Source: Azospirillum brasilense (GTDB lineage: Bacteria > Pseudomonadota > Alphaproteobacteria > Azospirillales > Azospirillaceae). From it: DNA of 64,000 bases. The position numbers were made by a program, and so were the translations under genes. Numbering within the stretch: the first letter of the stretch is position 1; every line of letters begins with the position of its first letter. Of the stretch, positions 20,338-28,083 are shown piece after piece. The stretch is taken from contig NZ_CP012914.1 in assembly GCF_001315015.1 (NCBI RefSeq), positions 2,166,501-2,230,500 of the forward strand, written 5' to 3'. A model generated the notes under the pieces. That model was given only the letters and a program-made list of their open reading frames with translations, searched no databases and had not been told where the DNA came from.

Positions 20338-21020
20338 CGGCGCCCTCCCCCCGGCACATCATCCATGGCGCGCAGGCTGAACAGCAGGCGGACGGCGCCC
20401 GGCGCGCCGCGCTCGATACCCACCGTCACCGCGTCCGCCGGCGCTCCGTCGGCGATCAGCAGCCGGGCCAACGCGCCCGCCCGCACCACCGGGCCGGGCG
20501 GCTGGCTGGGGCCGCCCGCCGGGCCGATGGACAGCAGCGCGTCCAGTTCGATCCGCTCGCCGGGACGGTTTTGCAACAGCGCGTCGGCCACCCGGTCGAT
20601 CAGGCCGATGCGGTCCGGGCGCAGGTCGGCCGTGCCGGGCAGGAACAGCTCGTCGGCGGGCAGGCGCACCTCCAGAAGGCGGCCCGGGGTGACGCTGTCC
20701 ACCTTCGCCACGGCGATGGCGGTGGCGAACAGGTTCCCCAGCCCGTCCAGCCGCTGCACGGCGAAGACGGTGCCGGCGCGCGAAGCCAGCGGGTCGGCCG
20801 GCTCGCGCAGGCGGGGGTCGATGTAGAAGGCCGGAAAGCTGCGCTCCAGCGAGACCAGAACCGTACGCACCCGCTGGGCGGTCTGCACGGACTGGGCGTT
20901 CAGAACAATGAAGAAGACGAGCAGCAGCAGGAACAGCGACAGCAGAAGCACGATGCTTCCGTTGTTCGGGTTCGGCCGGCTGCCCGACAGGTCCGGCTTC
21001 CTGTGGCCGGGTGCAGCCAT
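20334..21020 (-). CDS. MotB-like protein lacking the proton-binding Asp
   Basis: A 228-residue paralogue of the downstream MotB-like protein. The N-terminal helix SIVLLLSLFLLLLVFFIVLN aligns with that of the neighbour, but the position of Asp28 is occupied by Ser28, so it cannot carry protons in the usual way. The periplasmic part is degenerate relative to OmpA domains: the peptidoglycan-binding residues are mostly missing. It sits 4 bases after cheZ. It is probably a structural or regulatory partner of the Asp-bearing MotB-like protein. Confidence 0.75.
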   Translation of the reverse strand: MAAPGHRKPDLSGSRPNPNNGSIVLLLSLFLLLLVFFIVLNAQSVQTAQRVRTVLVSLERSFPAFYIDPRLREPADPLASRAGTVFAVQRLDGLGNLFATAIAVAKVDSVTPGRLLEVRLPADELFLPGTADLRPDRIGLIDRVADALLQNRPGERIELDALLSIGPAGGPSQPPGPVVRAGALARLLIADGAPADAVTVGIERGAPGAVRLLFSLRAMDDVPGGGRR

Positions 21021-21024
21021 GGGG

Positions 21025-21741
21025 TTAGTCGAAGCTCGCCAGCAGGCGGTCGATCTCGTCCTGGTCCATGGCGGCGCTGGTCATCTGCGGCCCGTGCAGA
21101 AGCCCGGCCTCCGGGTCGTCCGCCGGGCGGTCGGTGGCGAAGTTTGGCGACGGATCGGTGTGGATCTCCGCCGCAGCGGCCGCGGCGGCGGGGCGGGTGT
21201 GGTTCTGCCGCACCTCGTCGCCGAAGGCCGCGACGATCATGTCCACCTTCGATTCGATGTGCTTGAGCGTGCGCACGACCTTGGAAATACGCTGGCCGGT
21301 GATGTCCTGGAAGTTGCAGGCCTCGAAGATCTTGGTCACCTGCTCGGTCAGCTTCGCGGAGTTTTCCGGATCGATCTGGCCGGAGATGCCGGTGATGACG
21401 TCGCAGGCGTCGAAGATGGCGAAGGTGGCCTGCTCCGTCGCGCCGACGACCGCGTCCAGCTCATCCGTGGCGTTCGGGATGTGCTGGTCGCGGATTTCCG
21501 CGGGCTGGAGCGCCGCCAACTCCTGCTTGGCGCTCTCGATGAAGCGGGCGAGGTCGACCACCTCCTTGTAGAGGCGCAGGTCGGTGGCGGAGATGTCGCC
21601 GTCCATGCTGCCGAGGATGGAGCGGACGATGTCCGTCACCTCCTCGCGGCTCAGCGGCTGGGCCGCTTCGGCATGGGCGGCGTCGAGCTGCTGGCGCAGG
21701 AGCTTCTGATCGGCGAGCGAGGAGGAAACGGGCGGGGCCAT
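21025..21741 (-). CDS. cheZ: Chemotaxis phosphatase CheZ
   Basis: CheY-P phosphatase, about 238 residues from the ATG at 21741. The long helical core has DELDAVVGATEQATFAIFD and the catalytic block ACNFQDITGQRISKVV, with the conserved Asp and Gln. The C-terminal peptide MDQDEIDRLLASFD resembles the CheY-binding tail and also the FliM N-terminus in this window. It leads the operon with the two MotB-like genes and the TPR gene. A TTAA-N7-TTAA CtrA site lies 170 bases upstream. Confidence 0.88.
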   Translation of the reverse strand: MAPPVSSSLADQKLLRQQLDAAHAEAAQPLSREEVTDIVRSILGSMDGDISATDLRLYKEVVDLARFIESAKQELAALQPAEIRDQHIPNATDELDAVVGATEQATFAIFDACDVITGISGQIDPENSAKLTEQVTKIFEACNFQDITGQRISKVVRTLKHIESKVDMIVAAFGDEVRQNHTRPAAAAAAAEIHTDPSPNFATDRPADDPEAGLLHGPQMTSAAMDQDEIDRLLASFD

Positions 21742-21911
21742 GTGCGTTCCGATGTGAGCGTTCCGTGGTCTTGTCCGGCCTGCGTGCGATCGGGTGCGTC
21801 GGCCAGCCCGGACGCAGGCGCCCGAAGCGGGTTCGACCCAAACCTCGCGCCCTCGCACGGCCGCCGCCGACTCGGAGCCTCGTCAGCCTTTCCAACCCTA
21901 AATTCGCTCGG

Positions 21912-21926
21912 TTAACACGCCGTTAA
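21912..21926. promoter_or_regulatory. CtrA binding site (TTAA-N7-TTAA) upstream of cheZ
   Basis: TTAACACGCCGTTAA is an exact match to the full CtrA box. It lies in a 450-bp gene-free stretch (21742-22191) before the cheZ-motB-like-TPR operon, at a distance compatible with a promoter-proximal site. CtrA control of motility genes is well established in alphaproteobacteria; control here is inference. Confidence 0.65.
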
Positions 21927-22087
21927 GCGCCTGTAACGTCGCAACGCAAAGATTGGACGGAATCGCCCAACTGGAAGGAATGCGGAAGCGTTGTTCTGTG
22001 CCCGCACGCTTCCAACCAGAGCTCGCCATTGTCGAACTTTAAAGAGAGATGCGGCAATTTGTTTCAATCCGAGCCCACAAATGGACA

Positions 22088-22113
22088 AAGGGCCGCCTTG
22101 GGAGGCGGCCCTT
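22088..22113 (-). terminator. Terminator of the KGG-repeat gene
   Basis: A perfect 11-bp stem, AAGGGCCGCCT with its complement, around a TGGG loop, followed by TTTGT on the minus strand. It lies 79 bases beyond the stop at 22192. Confidence 0.75.
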
Positions 22114-22191
22114 CTTCACCGTGGCGCAGGCCAACTGTTCCGTTAGGCTAAGCCGGCGGTGAGTCCGTCAGGGATGACAGGGTCCCGGCAG

Positions 22192-22530
22192 TCAGCTCCC
22201 GCTGCTCCGCCCGCCGCCATGGCTGTGTTCGCCGCCCTTGCGGCCCGCTTCCGATGCGCGTTCCGGGTCGTTCTTGAAATTGCCGCCGGACGCCTGACCA
22301 CCCTTGTGACCGGCTTCCGACGCACGCTCCGGATCGTTCTTGAAGTTGCCGCCGGACGCCTGCCCACCCTTGTGACCGGCTTCCGACGCACGCTCCGGAT
22401 CGTTCTTGAAGTTGCCGCCGGAAACCTGGCCGCCCTTGTGGCCGGCTTCCGACGCACGCTCCGGATCATTCTTGAAGTTGCCGCCGGAGTGCTGACCGCC
22501 CGAGCTACGGCCCTGGTTCTGGTCGTTCAT
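22192..22530 (-). CDS. KGG-repeat stress protein
   Basis: A 112-residue, very hydrophilic Gly-rich protein made largely of four near-identical 22-residue units (SGGNFKNDPERASEAGHKGG), the KGG/con-10/GsiB-type repeat. These proteins are cytoplasmic, probably disordered, and induced in general stress and desiccation in many bacteria. The ATG at 22530 has a strong AAGGAG site and is preferred over an upstream in-frame start. It is a single-gene unit with its own terminator. I saw no clear EcfG-type promoter upstream. Confidence 0.9.
   Translation of the reverse strand: MNDQNQGRSSGGQHSGGNFKNDPERASEAGHKGGQVSGGNFKNDPERASEAGHKGGQASGGNFKNDPERASEAGHKGGQASGGNFKNDPERASEAGRKGGEHSHGGGRSSGS
22225..22488. 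repeat. Four tandem 66-bp repeats coding for KGG units
   Basis: Four in-frame units of 66 bp encode residues 15-102 of the stress protein. The units differ by only a few bases, so unit number could change by slippage or recombination. Confidence 0.9.
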
Positions 22531-22732
22531 CTTGTCTCCTTCCTTCTTGCTGTTGGGCAAACTTGCGCTGCCCGAACACGCCGGAGCCAACATGAACCGA
22601 AGCCGACCGTCGCGGGCCGTCTACCATCCTGACAGTACGTGTACTTATATTCAGTAGGTGCGCCGGCGGCGTCGGGTATATCCAACCGCACGGTCATACC
22701 GGCCTCGCCAGAAACTCAACGAAAGGACGTAT

Positions 22733-23692
22733 TCAGTTCTTCGGCGCCGCGGGCACGCCGCGCCGCTCGATGAGCGCGGAGGTCAGCTCCTTGGCCTTCA
22801 GCGGGTCCATCGCGGCCAGGATCGGCGCCGTCTTGGTTTCCTTCATCTTCTCCACCACCCCAAGCAGGACGGGCATGTCCAGCTCCTCGAAGATGCGGGC
22901 GGCTTCCTTGGGCTTCATCGTCTCGTAGATCTTTACGAGGCTTTCGAGCTGAGCGGTCTGCTTCTCGTCGCCCTGGCGCATCAGCTTCTGGATGTCGGTG
23001 CGGACCTTCTCCATCTCCTGCACCTTCTGGTCGATGCGCTTCTCGGCGGCGGTCAGCAGGGCCTCGCGCTGCTCCAGCTCCTTGGTGCGGCGCTCGATCT
23101 CGGCGCGGCGCTCGGCGAAATGCTGGAGAAGCTCCTCATTCTTGACCGGGCCGAGGGCGGCGTTATCCGGCGGCGTCGGATTGGGCGGCGCGCCGTTGCT
23201 CGACCCGCCCTGGGCCGGTTCGGGCGAAGGCTTGGCGCCGTTGGCGGCAAGCTGCATCGGCGGCGCCGTAACGGCGCTCTGCCCCTGGGCCAGCGTCGCC
23301 GGGAAATCCGGCAGGCGGGCGTCGCGCGTGGTGATCCGCCACAGGTCGCCAACGCGCACCCCCAGCATCAGGACGGCGACGAAGATGGTCAGCGGCAGGA
23401 TGCGGAACCGCCACGCCTTCATCTTCTCGCGCATTCGCTCCGCCAGCGGGCGGCGTGGGACGGCGGGCTTGCGTTTGGTCTTCGCCTTCAGCTTGGCCTT
23501 CGGCTTCGCCCTGGCAGCGGCTTGGGCGGCGGCTTGGGCCGCGGCCTGCGCGGCGCCCGGAGCCGGCGGCTGGCCGGCCACGCTCGGGCTGGTGCGAACG
23601 CCGGTCGGGGTGGCACCGGCCGGGCGGATCACGACCTTGGGCTCCCCGCCAAGGGCGGAGGATGCGCCTTTCGTGCTGGTGGCGTCGCTCAT
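22733..23692 (-). CDS. MotE-like flagellar protein
   Basis: A 319-residue protein with an Ala/Lys-rich cytoplasmic N-terminus, one membrane helix (about residues 100-120), a disordered linker, a long coiled coil (about 185-240) and a C-terminal MgtE-N/MotE-like domain (LVKIYETMKPKEAARIFEELD). Rhizobial MotE is a chaperone for the periplasmic motility protein MotC. It follows the DUF6468 gene by a four-base overlap, making it the last gene of fliL-fliM-DUF6468-motE. Confidence 0.8.
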   Translation of the reverse strand: MSDATSTKGASSALGGEPKVVIRPAGATPTGVRTSPSVAGQPPAPGAAQAAAQAAAQAAARAKPKAKLKAKTKRKPAVPRRPLAERMREKMKAWRFRILPLTIFVAVLMLGVRVGDLWRITTRDARLPDFPATLAQGQSAVTAPPMQLAANGAKPSPEPAQGGSSNGAPPNPTPPDNAALGPVKNEELLQHFAERRAEIERRTKELEQREALLTAAEKRIDQKVQEMEKVRTDIQKLMRQGDEKQTAQLESLVKIYETMKPKEAARIFEELDMPVLLGVVEKMKETKTAPILAAMDPLKAKELTSALIERRGVPAAPKN

Positions 23693-24399
23693 CCGACCCC
23701 CTTGCCGGCGTTCTCGATGGCTTGCAGAAGTTCACGCTCGGCGCGGGACAGACTCTCGCCCTCGCGCAGGATGGGATCGGGCGCCGGAGCGGGGCGGCGC
23801 GCCAGGGACTCGGCCCGCGACGGATCGGCGCGCAGCGGCTCGCTGCGGAACGCGGCGGAGCGCAACGGCGGCAAGTCGTCGTGATCGTCGTGGTCGAGGT
23901 GGCCATGATCGTGAAGATCATGGTCGTCGTGCCCGTGATCGTGGAGATCGTGGTCATCGTGACCGAGATCGTCCTCGACGATCGGACGCGGGGCGACGGC
24001 CGGGCGCGACGCGACGGGCGGACGGGCGGACAGGCCGGGGCGTGCCGCCGAACGGGCTGCCGGACCGGGCTTCGGCCGCTCCCCGCCGACATTGCCCAGC
24101 CGGTTCGCCATGGCGTCGGCAGCCTCGATCATGAATTCCAGCTCGTCGCGCAGGGTCTGCGCCTTGGCGACCGTGCGCTGCAGGTCGTCGCCGGTGTCGT
24201 GGGCCGTCTTCTTCAGACCGCGCACGCCGGTTTCGGCGCGCGACATGGCCTCGTTCAGGCCGCGCACCAGCTCGGCCATCTCGCCGCGGCTCTCGCGCAG
24301 CTTAATGATCTGCCGGTTGAGGATGATCGCGTAGGCGATGGTCGCGGCGAGCAGCCCCACCATCACCAGATCGAGGACGAGCGTGAGGGTCGGGCTCAT
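23689..24399 (-). CDS. DUF6468 membrane protein with His/Asp-rich tail
   Basis: A 236-residue protein with one N-terminal helix (about residues 7-27), a coiled-coil stretch (about 30-100) and a Pro/Ala/Arg-rich linker. A striking His/Asp-rich block at about residues 143-176 is built from repeats of the type DDHDLHDHGH, which looks metal-binding. The C-terminal helix ERELLQAIENAG resembles the end of other DUF6468 proteins. It is coupled to fliM and motE by four-base overlaps, so a role at the C ring or stator is likely but unproven. Confidence 0.7.
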   Translation of the reverse strand: MSPTLTLVLDLVMVGLLAATIAYAIILNRQIIKLRESRGEMAELVRGLNEAMSRAETGVRGLKKTAHDTGDDLQRTVAKAQTLRDELEFMIEAADAMANRLGNVGGERPKPGPAARSAARPGLSARPPVASRPAVAPRPIVEDDLGHDDHDLHDHGHDDHDLHDHGHLDHDDHDDLPPLRSAAFRSEPLRADPSRAESLARRPAPAPDPILREGESLSRAERELLQAIENAGKGVG

Positions 24400-25478
24400 A
24401 GCCGCATGACCTCCTGCTTGGGCAGCTCCCGCTCGATCCGCACGGCGATGTGCCCGCCCTTACGGCCCATGCGGCCTTGGAACATGGAAACGTCGCCGCA
24501 ACGCAGCTCGATGGTGCCGTCCGGCGTGGCGTTCAGAAGGATTCGCGTGCCAACGCGCCAGTTCAGCACGTCGTGCAGGGTCATCGTCACCTCGTCCAGC
24601 ACCGCGGAGATGTCCACGTCGGTGACCAGCAGTTCCGAGGCGAGGTGGGTTTCCCAAATCGAGTCGCGGCCGAACTTCTCACCCATGAACATCTGGAGCA
24701 GAAGCTCGCGCACCGGCTCCAGAGTCGCATAGGGGATCATCAGCTCCAGGCGGCCGCCGCGATCCTCCATGTCGATGCGCAGCTTGACCAGCACCGCCGC
24801 GTTGGCCGGGCGCGCGATGGTCGCGAAGCGCGGGTTGGTCTCCAGCCGGTCGAAGCGGAAGGTGACGGGCGACAGCGGGTCGAAGGCGGCGGACAGGTCG
24901 GACAGCACCACATGGACCATGCGCTCCACGAGGTTGCGCTCGATGGTCGTGTAGGGTCGGCCTTCGATGCGCATCGCCGCCGTGCCGCGCCGTCCGCCCA
25001 GCAGCACGTCCACGATGGAGTAGATCAGCGCCGAGTCCACGACCATCAGGCCGTAGTTGTCCCACTCCTCCGCCTTGAAGACGGACAGCATGGCCGGCAG
25101 CGGGATCGAGTTCAGATAGTCGCCGAAGCGCACCGAGGAGATCTGGTCGAGGCTGACCTCGACGTTGTCGGAGGTGAAGTTGCGCAAGCTGGTGGACATC
25201 ATGCGGACGAGGCGGTCGAAGACCACCTCCAGCATGGGCAGGCGTTCGTAGTTGACGAGCGCCGAATTGACCAGCGCCATGATGCCGGAATTGTCGCCGT
25301 CCCCGGCCCCGCCCTGGTCGAAGCCGAGCAGGCTGTCGATCTCGTCCTGATTGAGGACGCGGGTCGAACCGCCGCCGCCCATGTCCGCCATGTCGCCCAT
25401 GTCGCCGCCGTCTTCGGCGAGGGCGGCCCATTCGGCGGCAAGGCGTTCTTCTTCGCTCAGTTCCTCGGTGTTGCTCAT
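24396..25478 (-). CDS. fliM: Flagellar motor switch protein FliM
   Basis: C-ring switch protein, 360 residues. The N-terminal CheY-P-binding peptide is VLNQDEIDSLLGFD near residue 40, preceded by an acidic stretch longer than usual. The CheC-like middle domain (about 85-280) and the C-terminal SpoA/FliN-like domain (TRILLNATPDGTIELRCGD, about 310-340) are present. It lies between fliL and DUF6468 in one operon. Confidence 0.97.
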   Translation of the reverse strand: MSNTEELSEEERLAAEWAALAEDGGDMGDMADMGGGGSTRVLNQDEIDSLLGFDQGGAGDGDNSGIMALVNSALVNYERLPMLEVVFDRLVRMMSTSLRNFTSDNVEVSLDQISSVRFGDYLNSIPLPAMLSVFKAEEWDNYGLMVVDSALIYSIVDVLLGGRRGTAAMRIEGRPYTTIERNLVERMVHVVLSDLSAAFDPLSPVTFRFDRLETNPRFATIARPANAAVLVKLRIDMEDRGGRLELMIPYATLEPVRELLLQMFMGEKFGRDSIWETHLASELLVTDVDISAVLDEVTMTLHDVLNWRVGTRILLNATPDGTIELRCGDVSMFQGRMGRKGGHIAVRIERELPKQEVMRL

Positions 25479-25496
25479 GGCCCGTTTCCGCCGCCC

Positions 25497-26018
25497 CTAC
25501 TGGACCAGCATTTCCTTGAACAGAACGTCCTTGACCTTCACCGGATGGGCGGACGCGGTGATCCGCATCAGCAGTTCCTGGCGCAGGCGGTACATGCCCG
25601 CCGACCCCTTCAGGTCCTCCAGCCGCAATTCGCGCAGATAGACCTGGAAGTTGTCGATGATGCGCGGCAGCACATGCTCGATCGCCGGTATGTCCTCGCC
25701 CTTGGCGAGCTGGATCGAGATCTTGATCTTCAGGAAGGCCGGACGCTTGCCGCTGCTGTTCAGGTTCACCAGCATGTCCGGCAGGTCGTAGAAGACCGGG
25801 GCCGCGTGGGGATCGGGCTGCGCCGGCTCCGCCGGCACCTCCGCGTGCTCCTCCTTCTTGCCGAGCAGCGAGTCGAGCAGGCCGCTGAAGTAGACGCCCG
25901 CTCCGGCGCCGATCAGCAGCACCAGCGGCAGGATGACGAACAGGACCAGCTTCTTGCCGCTGAATTTCTTGCGCGGCAGGCCATCGGTCGGAACGTCGTC
26001 TTCAGCGTGCGCGGTCAT
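25497..26018 (-). CDS. fliL: Flagellar basal body-associated protein FliL
   Basis: Stator-associated inner-membrane protein, 173 residues. One membrane helix lies at about residues 24-48 (KLVLFVILPLVLLIGAGAGVYF). The periplasmic stomatin-like domain has FYDLPDMLVNLNS and the C-terminal helix REELRLEDLKGSAGMYRLRQELL-like region ending LVQ. It leads the fliL-fliM operon and is divergent from flgF, the order known from Caulobacter. Confidence 0.94.
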   Translation of the reverse strand: MTAHAEDDVPTDGLPRKKFSGKKLVLFVILPLVLLIGAGAGVYFSGLLDSLLGKKEEHAEVPAEPAQPDPHAAPVFYDLPDMLVNLNSSGKRPAFLKIKISIQLAKGEDIPAIEHVLPRIIDNFQVYLRELRLEDLKGSAGMYRLRQELLMRITASAHPVKVKDVLFKEMLVQ

Positions 26019-26503
26019 GGAATCCTAAGCGCGAGCGGTGGCGGAGCGTGGCCTTACCAGCCCAGCAACCCTATCTTTCGGATAGTTAACAAAGCCTTTC
26101 AGGCATGGTCCGAGGCTGTGACAGAAGCGCAACCTCAGGCCGCGGCACGGTTCTTGATTAGGGCTTTGCCGGAAATCCCTCTCAGCCGAGGAGCGAACGC
26201 CCGAACCACGCCCGCACCACCCTGCTCCACCCCGTCTGCCGCCGCCAGTCCGCCCGCTTCCGGCGGACGAGGCCCCCATGAACCCGCGCGCCGTCAGCGC
26301 CGCGGCAACGGGACGCTTTTGCCCGGCGGCGGGCGGCAGCCCTTGCCATCCCACCGGCAGTTCTTGCCCGGCAGGCGCTTCCCCGGCGGCGGCGTCCACC
26401 GCCATTGCGGTTTCCACGGCTCTTTCCAGCGCTGGCACGCGCTGTGCATTGCTTTCCGCGCCGGTCGGGACGATCCCCCGGCCCGAATGGAAAGAGGTCG
26501 CCG
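26019..26503. promoter_or_regulatory. fliL / flgF divergent intergenic region
   Basis: 485 bases without a supportable gene. A TTAACTAT sequence reading toward fliL (26082-26089) is one base from the CtrA half-site TTAACCAT. A good sigma-54 site for flgF lies at 26433. A weaker CGGCACG-N4-TTGA match at 26143-26157 also reads toward flgF. Confidence 0.4.
26433..26448 (+). promoter_or_regulatory. Sigma-54 promoter of flgF operon
   Basis: TGGCACG-N4-GTGCA matches the consensus TGGCACG-N4-TTGCA with one change and keeps the essential GG and GC ten bases apart. It lies about 56 bases before the flgF ATG. Confidence 0.7.
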
Positions 26504-27226
26504 ATGGAAAACCCGATCTACGTGTCCCTGTCGCGCCAGCTCACCCTGCGCCGCCAGTTGGACGTGATCTCGAACAACATCGCGAACATGAACACCACGG
26601 GCTTCAAGCAGCAGCGCATGCTGTTCACGGAGTTCCTGGAGCGTCCGGGCATGCACGAGCAGGTCAGCTTCGTGCAGGACCGCGCCGTGGTGCGCGACCT
26701 CTCGGCCGGCGGGATGATGCAGACCGGCAATTCGCTGGATCTGGCGCTGACCGGGCATGGCTACTTCACGGTCGATACGGCAAGCGGCCCGCGCTACACC
26801 CGCGCGGGCAACTTCCGCCTCAACGACCAGCGCCAGATCGTGGACGGCGGCGGCCTGCCGGTCCTCGGCGACAACGGCCAGCCCCTCGCCGTCCCGAACG
26901 GCACCAAGGACATCATGGTGTCCGGCGACGGCACCGTCTCCACCGAGCTGGGCCAAGTGGGCCGGCTGAACATCGTCACCTTCCGCAACGAGCAGCTGAT
27001 GACCGAGGTCGGAGCCGGCCTCTACGTCAGCGACGAGGAGCCGCAGGCGGCCCCCGCCGAGACGAAGGTGGCACAGGGAATGCTAGAGAATTCGAACGTG
27101 AAGCCGGTGGTGGAAATGACGGCGCTGATCGAGATCCAGCGCCAATACCAGTCCAACCAGAAGCTGATCGAGAGCGAGCACGAGCGCATCCGCAGCGCCG
27201 TCCAGAAGCTGGGCCGCACGGCCTGA
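26504..27226 (+). CDS. flgF: Flagellar proximal rod protein FlgF
   Basis: Rod subunit, 240 residues from the ATG at 26504; further upstream starts lie inside or before the sigma-54 promoter. The N-terminal axial motif LDVISNNIANMNTTGFK and the C-terminal VEMTALIEIQRQYQSNQKL helix are typical, with the GYFTVDTASGPRYTRAGNF block in between. First gene of flgF-flgG-flgA-flgH. Confidence 0.95.
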   Translation: MENPIYVSLSRQLTLRRQLDVISNNIANMNTTGFKQQRMLFTEFLERPGMHEQVSFVQDRAVVRDLSAGGMMQTGNSLDLALTGHGYFTVDTASGPRYTRAGNFRLNDQRQIVDGGGLPVLGDNGQPLAVPNGTKDIMVSGDGTVSTELGQVGRLNIVTFRNEQLMTEVGAGLYVSDEEPQAAPAETKVAQGMLENSNVKPVVEMTALIEIQRQYQSNQKLIESEHERIRSAVQKLGRTA

Positions 27227-27253
27227 TCGACCGCGTACAAGGAGTAAGAAACC

Positions 27254-28039
27254 ATGCGCAGCCTCGCCATCGGCGCCACCGGCATGATCGCCCAGCAGCT
27301 GAACGTCGAAACCATCTCGAACAACATCGCCAACGCGACGACGACCGGTTTCAAGAAGCAACGGGCCGAATTCCAGGACCTGCTGTACCAGAACTTCCGC
27401 CGCATCGGCTCCACCTCGTCGGACGCCGGCACCATCGTGCCGACCGGCGTGCAGGTGGGTGCGGGCGTGCGCGTCGCCGCGGTGGCCCGCGTGCTGGAGC
27501 AGGGCAACCTGACCGTCACCGACAACAAGCTGGACGTCGCCATCAACGGCTCCGGCTATTTCCAGGTGCAGCTGCCCAGCGGCGACACCGCCTACACCCG
27601 CGCCGGCAATTTCAAGCTGTCGCCGGAGGGCATCATCGTCACCGCCGACGGCTATCCGGTGCAGCCGGCGATCACCATCCCGGCGGAAGCCGTGGACGTC
27701 GCCATCAACGCCTCGGGCGAGGTGATGGTGAAGCTGGACGGCCAGGTGGCCCAGCAGAATGTCGGCCAGCTCCAGCTCGCCACCTTCGCCAACGCGGCCG
27801 GCCTGGAAGCCGTCGGCGACAACCTGTTCCTTCAGACCGGCGCGTCGGGCGAGGCGGTCGGCGGCAACCCCGGCGCTCCCGGCTTCGGCCGCGTGGTGCA
27901 GGGCGCGCTGGAGACCTCCAACGTCAACATCGTGCAGGAGATCACCACCCTGATCTCCGCCCAGCGCGCCTACGAGATGAACTCCAAGGTCATCAAGACC
28001 ACCGACGAGATGATGCAGCAGGCCTCGCAGCTCCGCTGA
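27254..28039 (+). CDS. flgG: Flagellar distal rod protein FlgG
   Basis: Distal rod subunit, 261 residues. MRSLAIGATGMIAQQLNVE, then ISNNIANATTTGFKKQRAEFQDLLYQ form the characteristic N-terminus including the FlgG-specific stretch. The DTAYTRAGNFKLSPEG block and C-terminal VQEITTLISAQRAYEMNSKVI are also present. It is 27 bases after flgF with a GGAG site. Confidence 0.97.
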   Translation: MRSLAIGATGMIAQQLNVETISNNIANATTTGFKKQRAEFQDLLYQNFRRIGSTSSDAGTIVPTGVQVGAGVRVAAVARVLEQGNLTVTDNKLDVAINGSGYFQVQLPSGDTAYTRAGNFKLSPEGIIVTADGYPVQPAITIPAEAVDVAINASGEVMVKLDGQVAQQNVGQLQLATFANAAGLEAVGDNLFLQTGASGEAVGGNPGAPGFGRVVQGALETSNVNIVQEITTLISAQRAYEMNSKVIKTTDEMMQQASQLR

Positions 28040-28083
28040 TGTCGGCACCGTCGTAAGGCCCGTTTTTGCAAGGAACTCCCGCC

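Noticed and set aside
19600-21020. MotB-like genes as part of a Zorya-type defence system
   Set aside because: No ZorA/MotA-like partner, helicase or nuclease is nearby, and the genes are coupled to cheZ in a flagellar region.
22225-22488. Tandem repeats as a CRISPR array
   Set aside because: Repeats are contiguous 66-bp in-frame coding units without spacers and no cas genes are present.
26025-26438. 137-codon minus-strand frame in the fliL-flgF gap
   Set aside because: It overlaps the sigma-54 promoter region of flgF, is Gly/Arg/Ala-rich and has no family signature.
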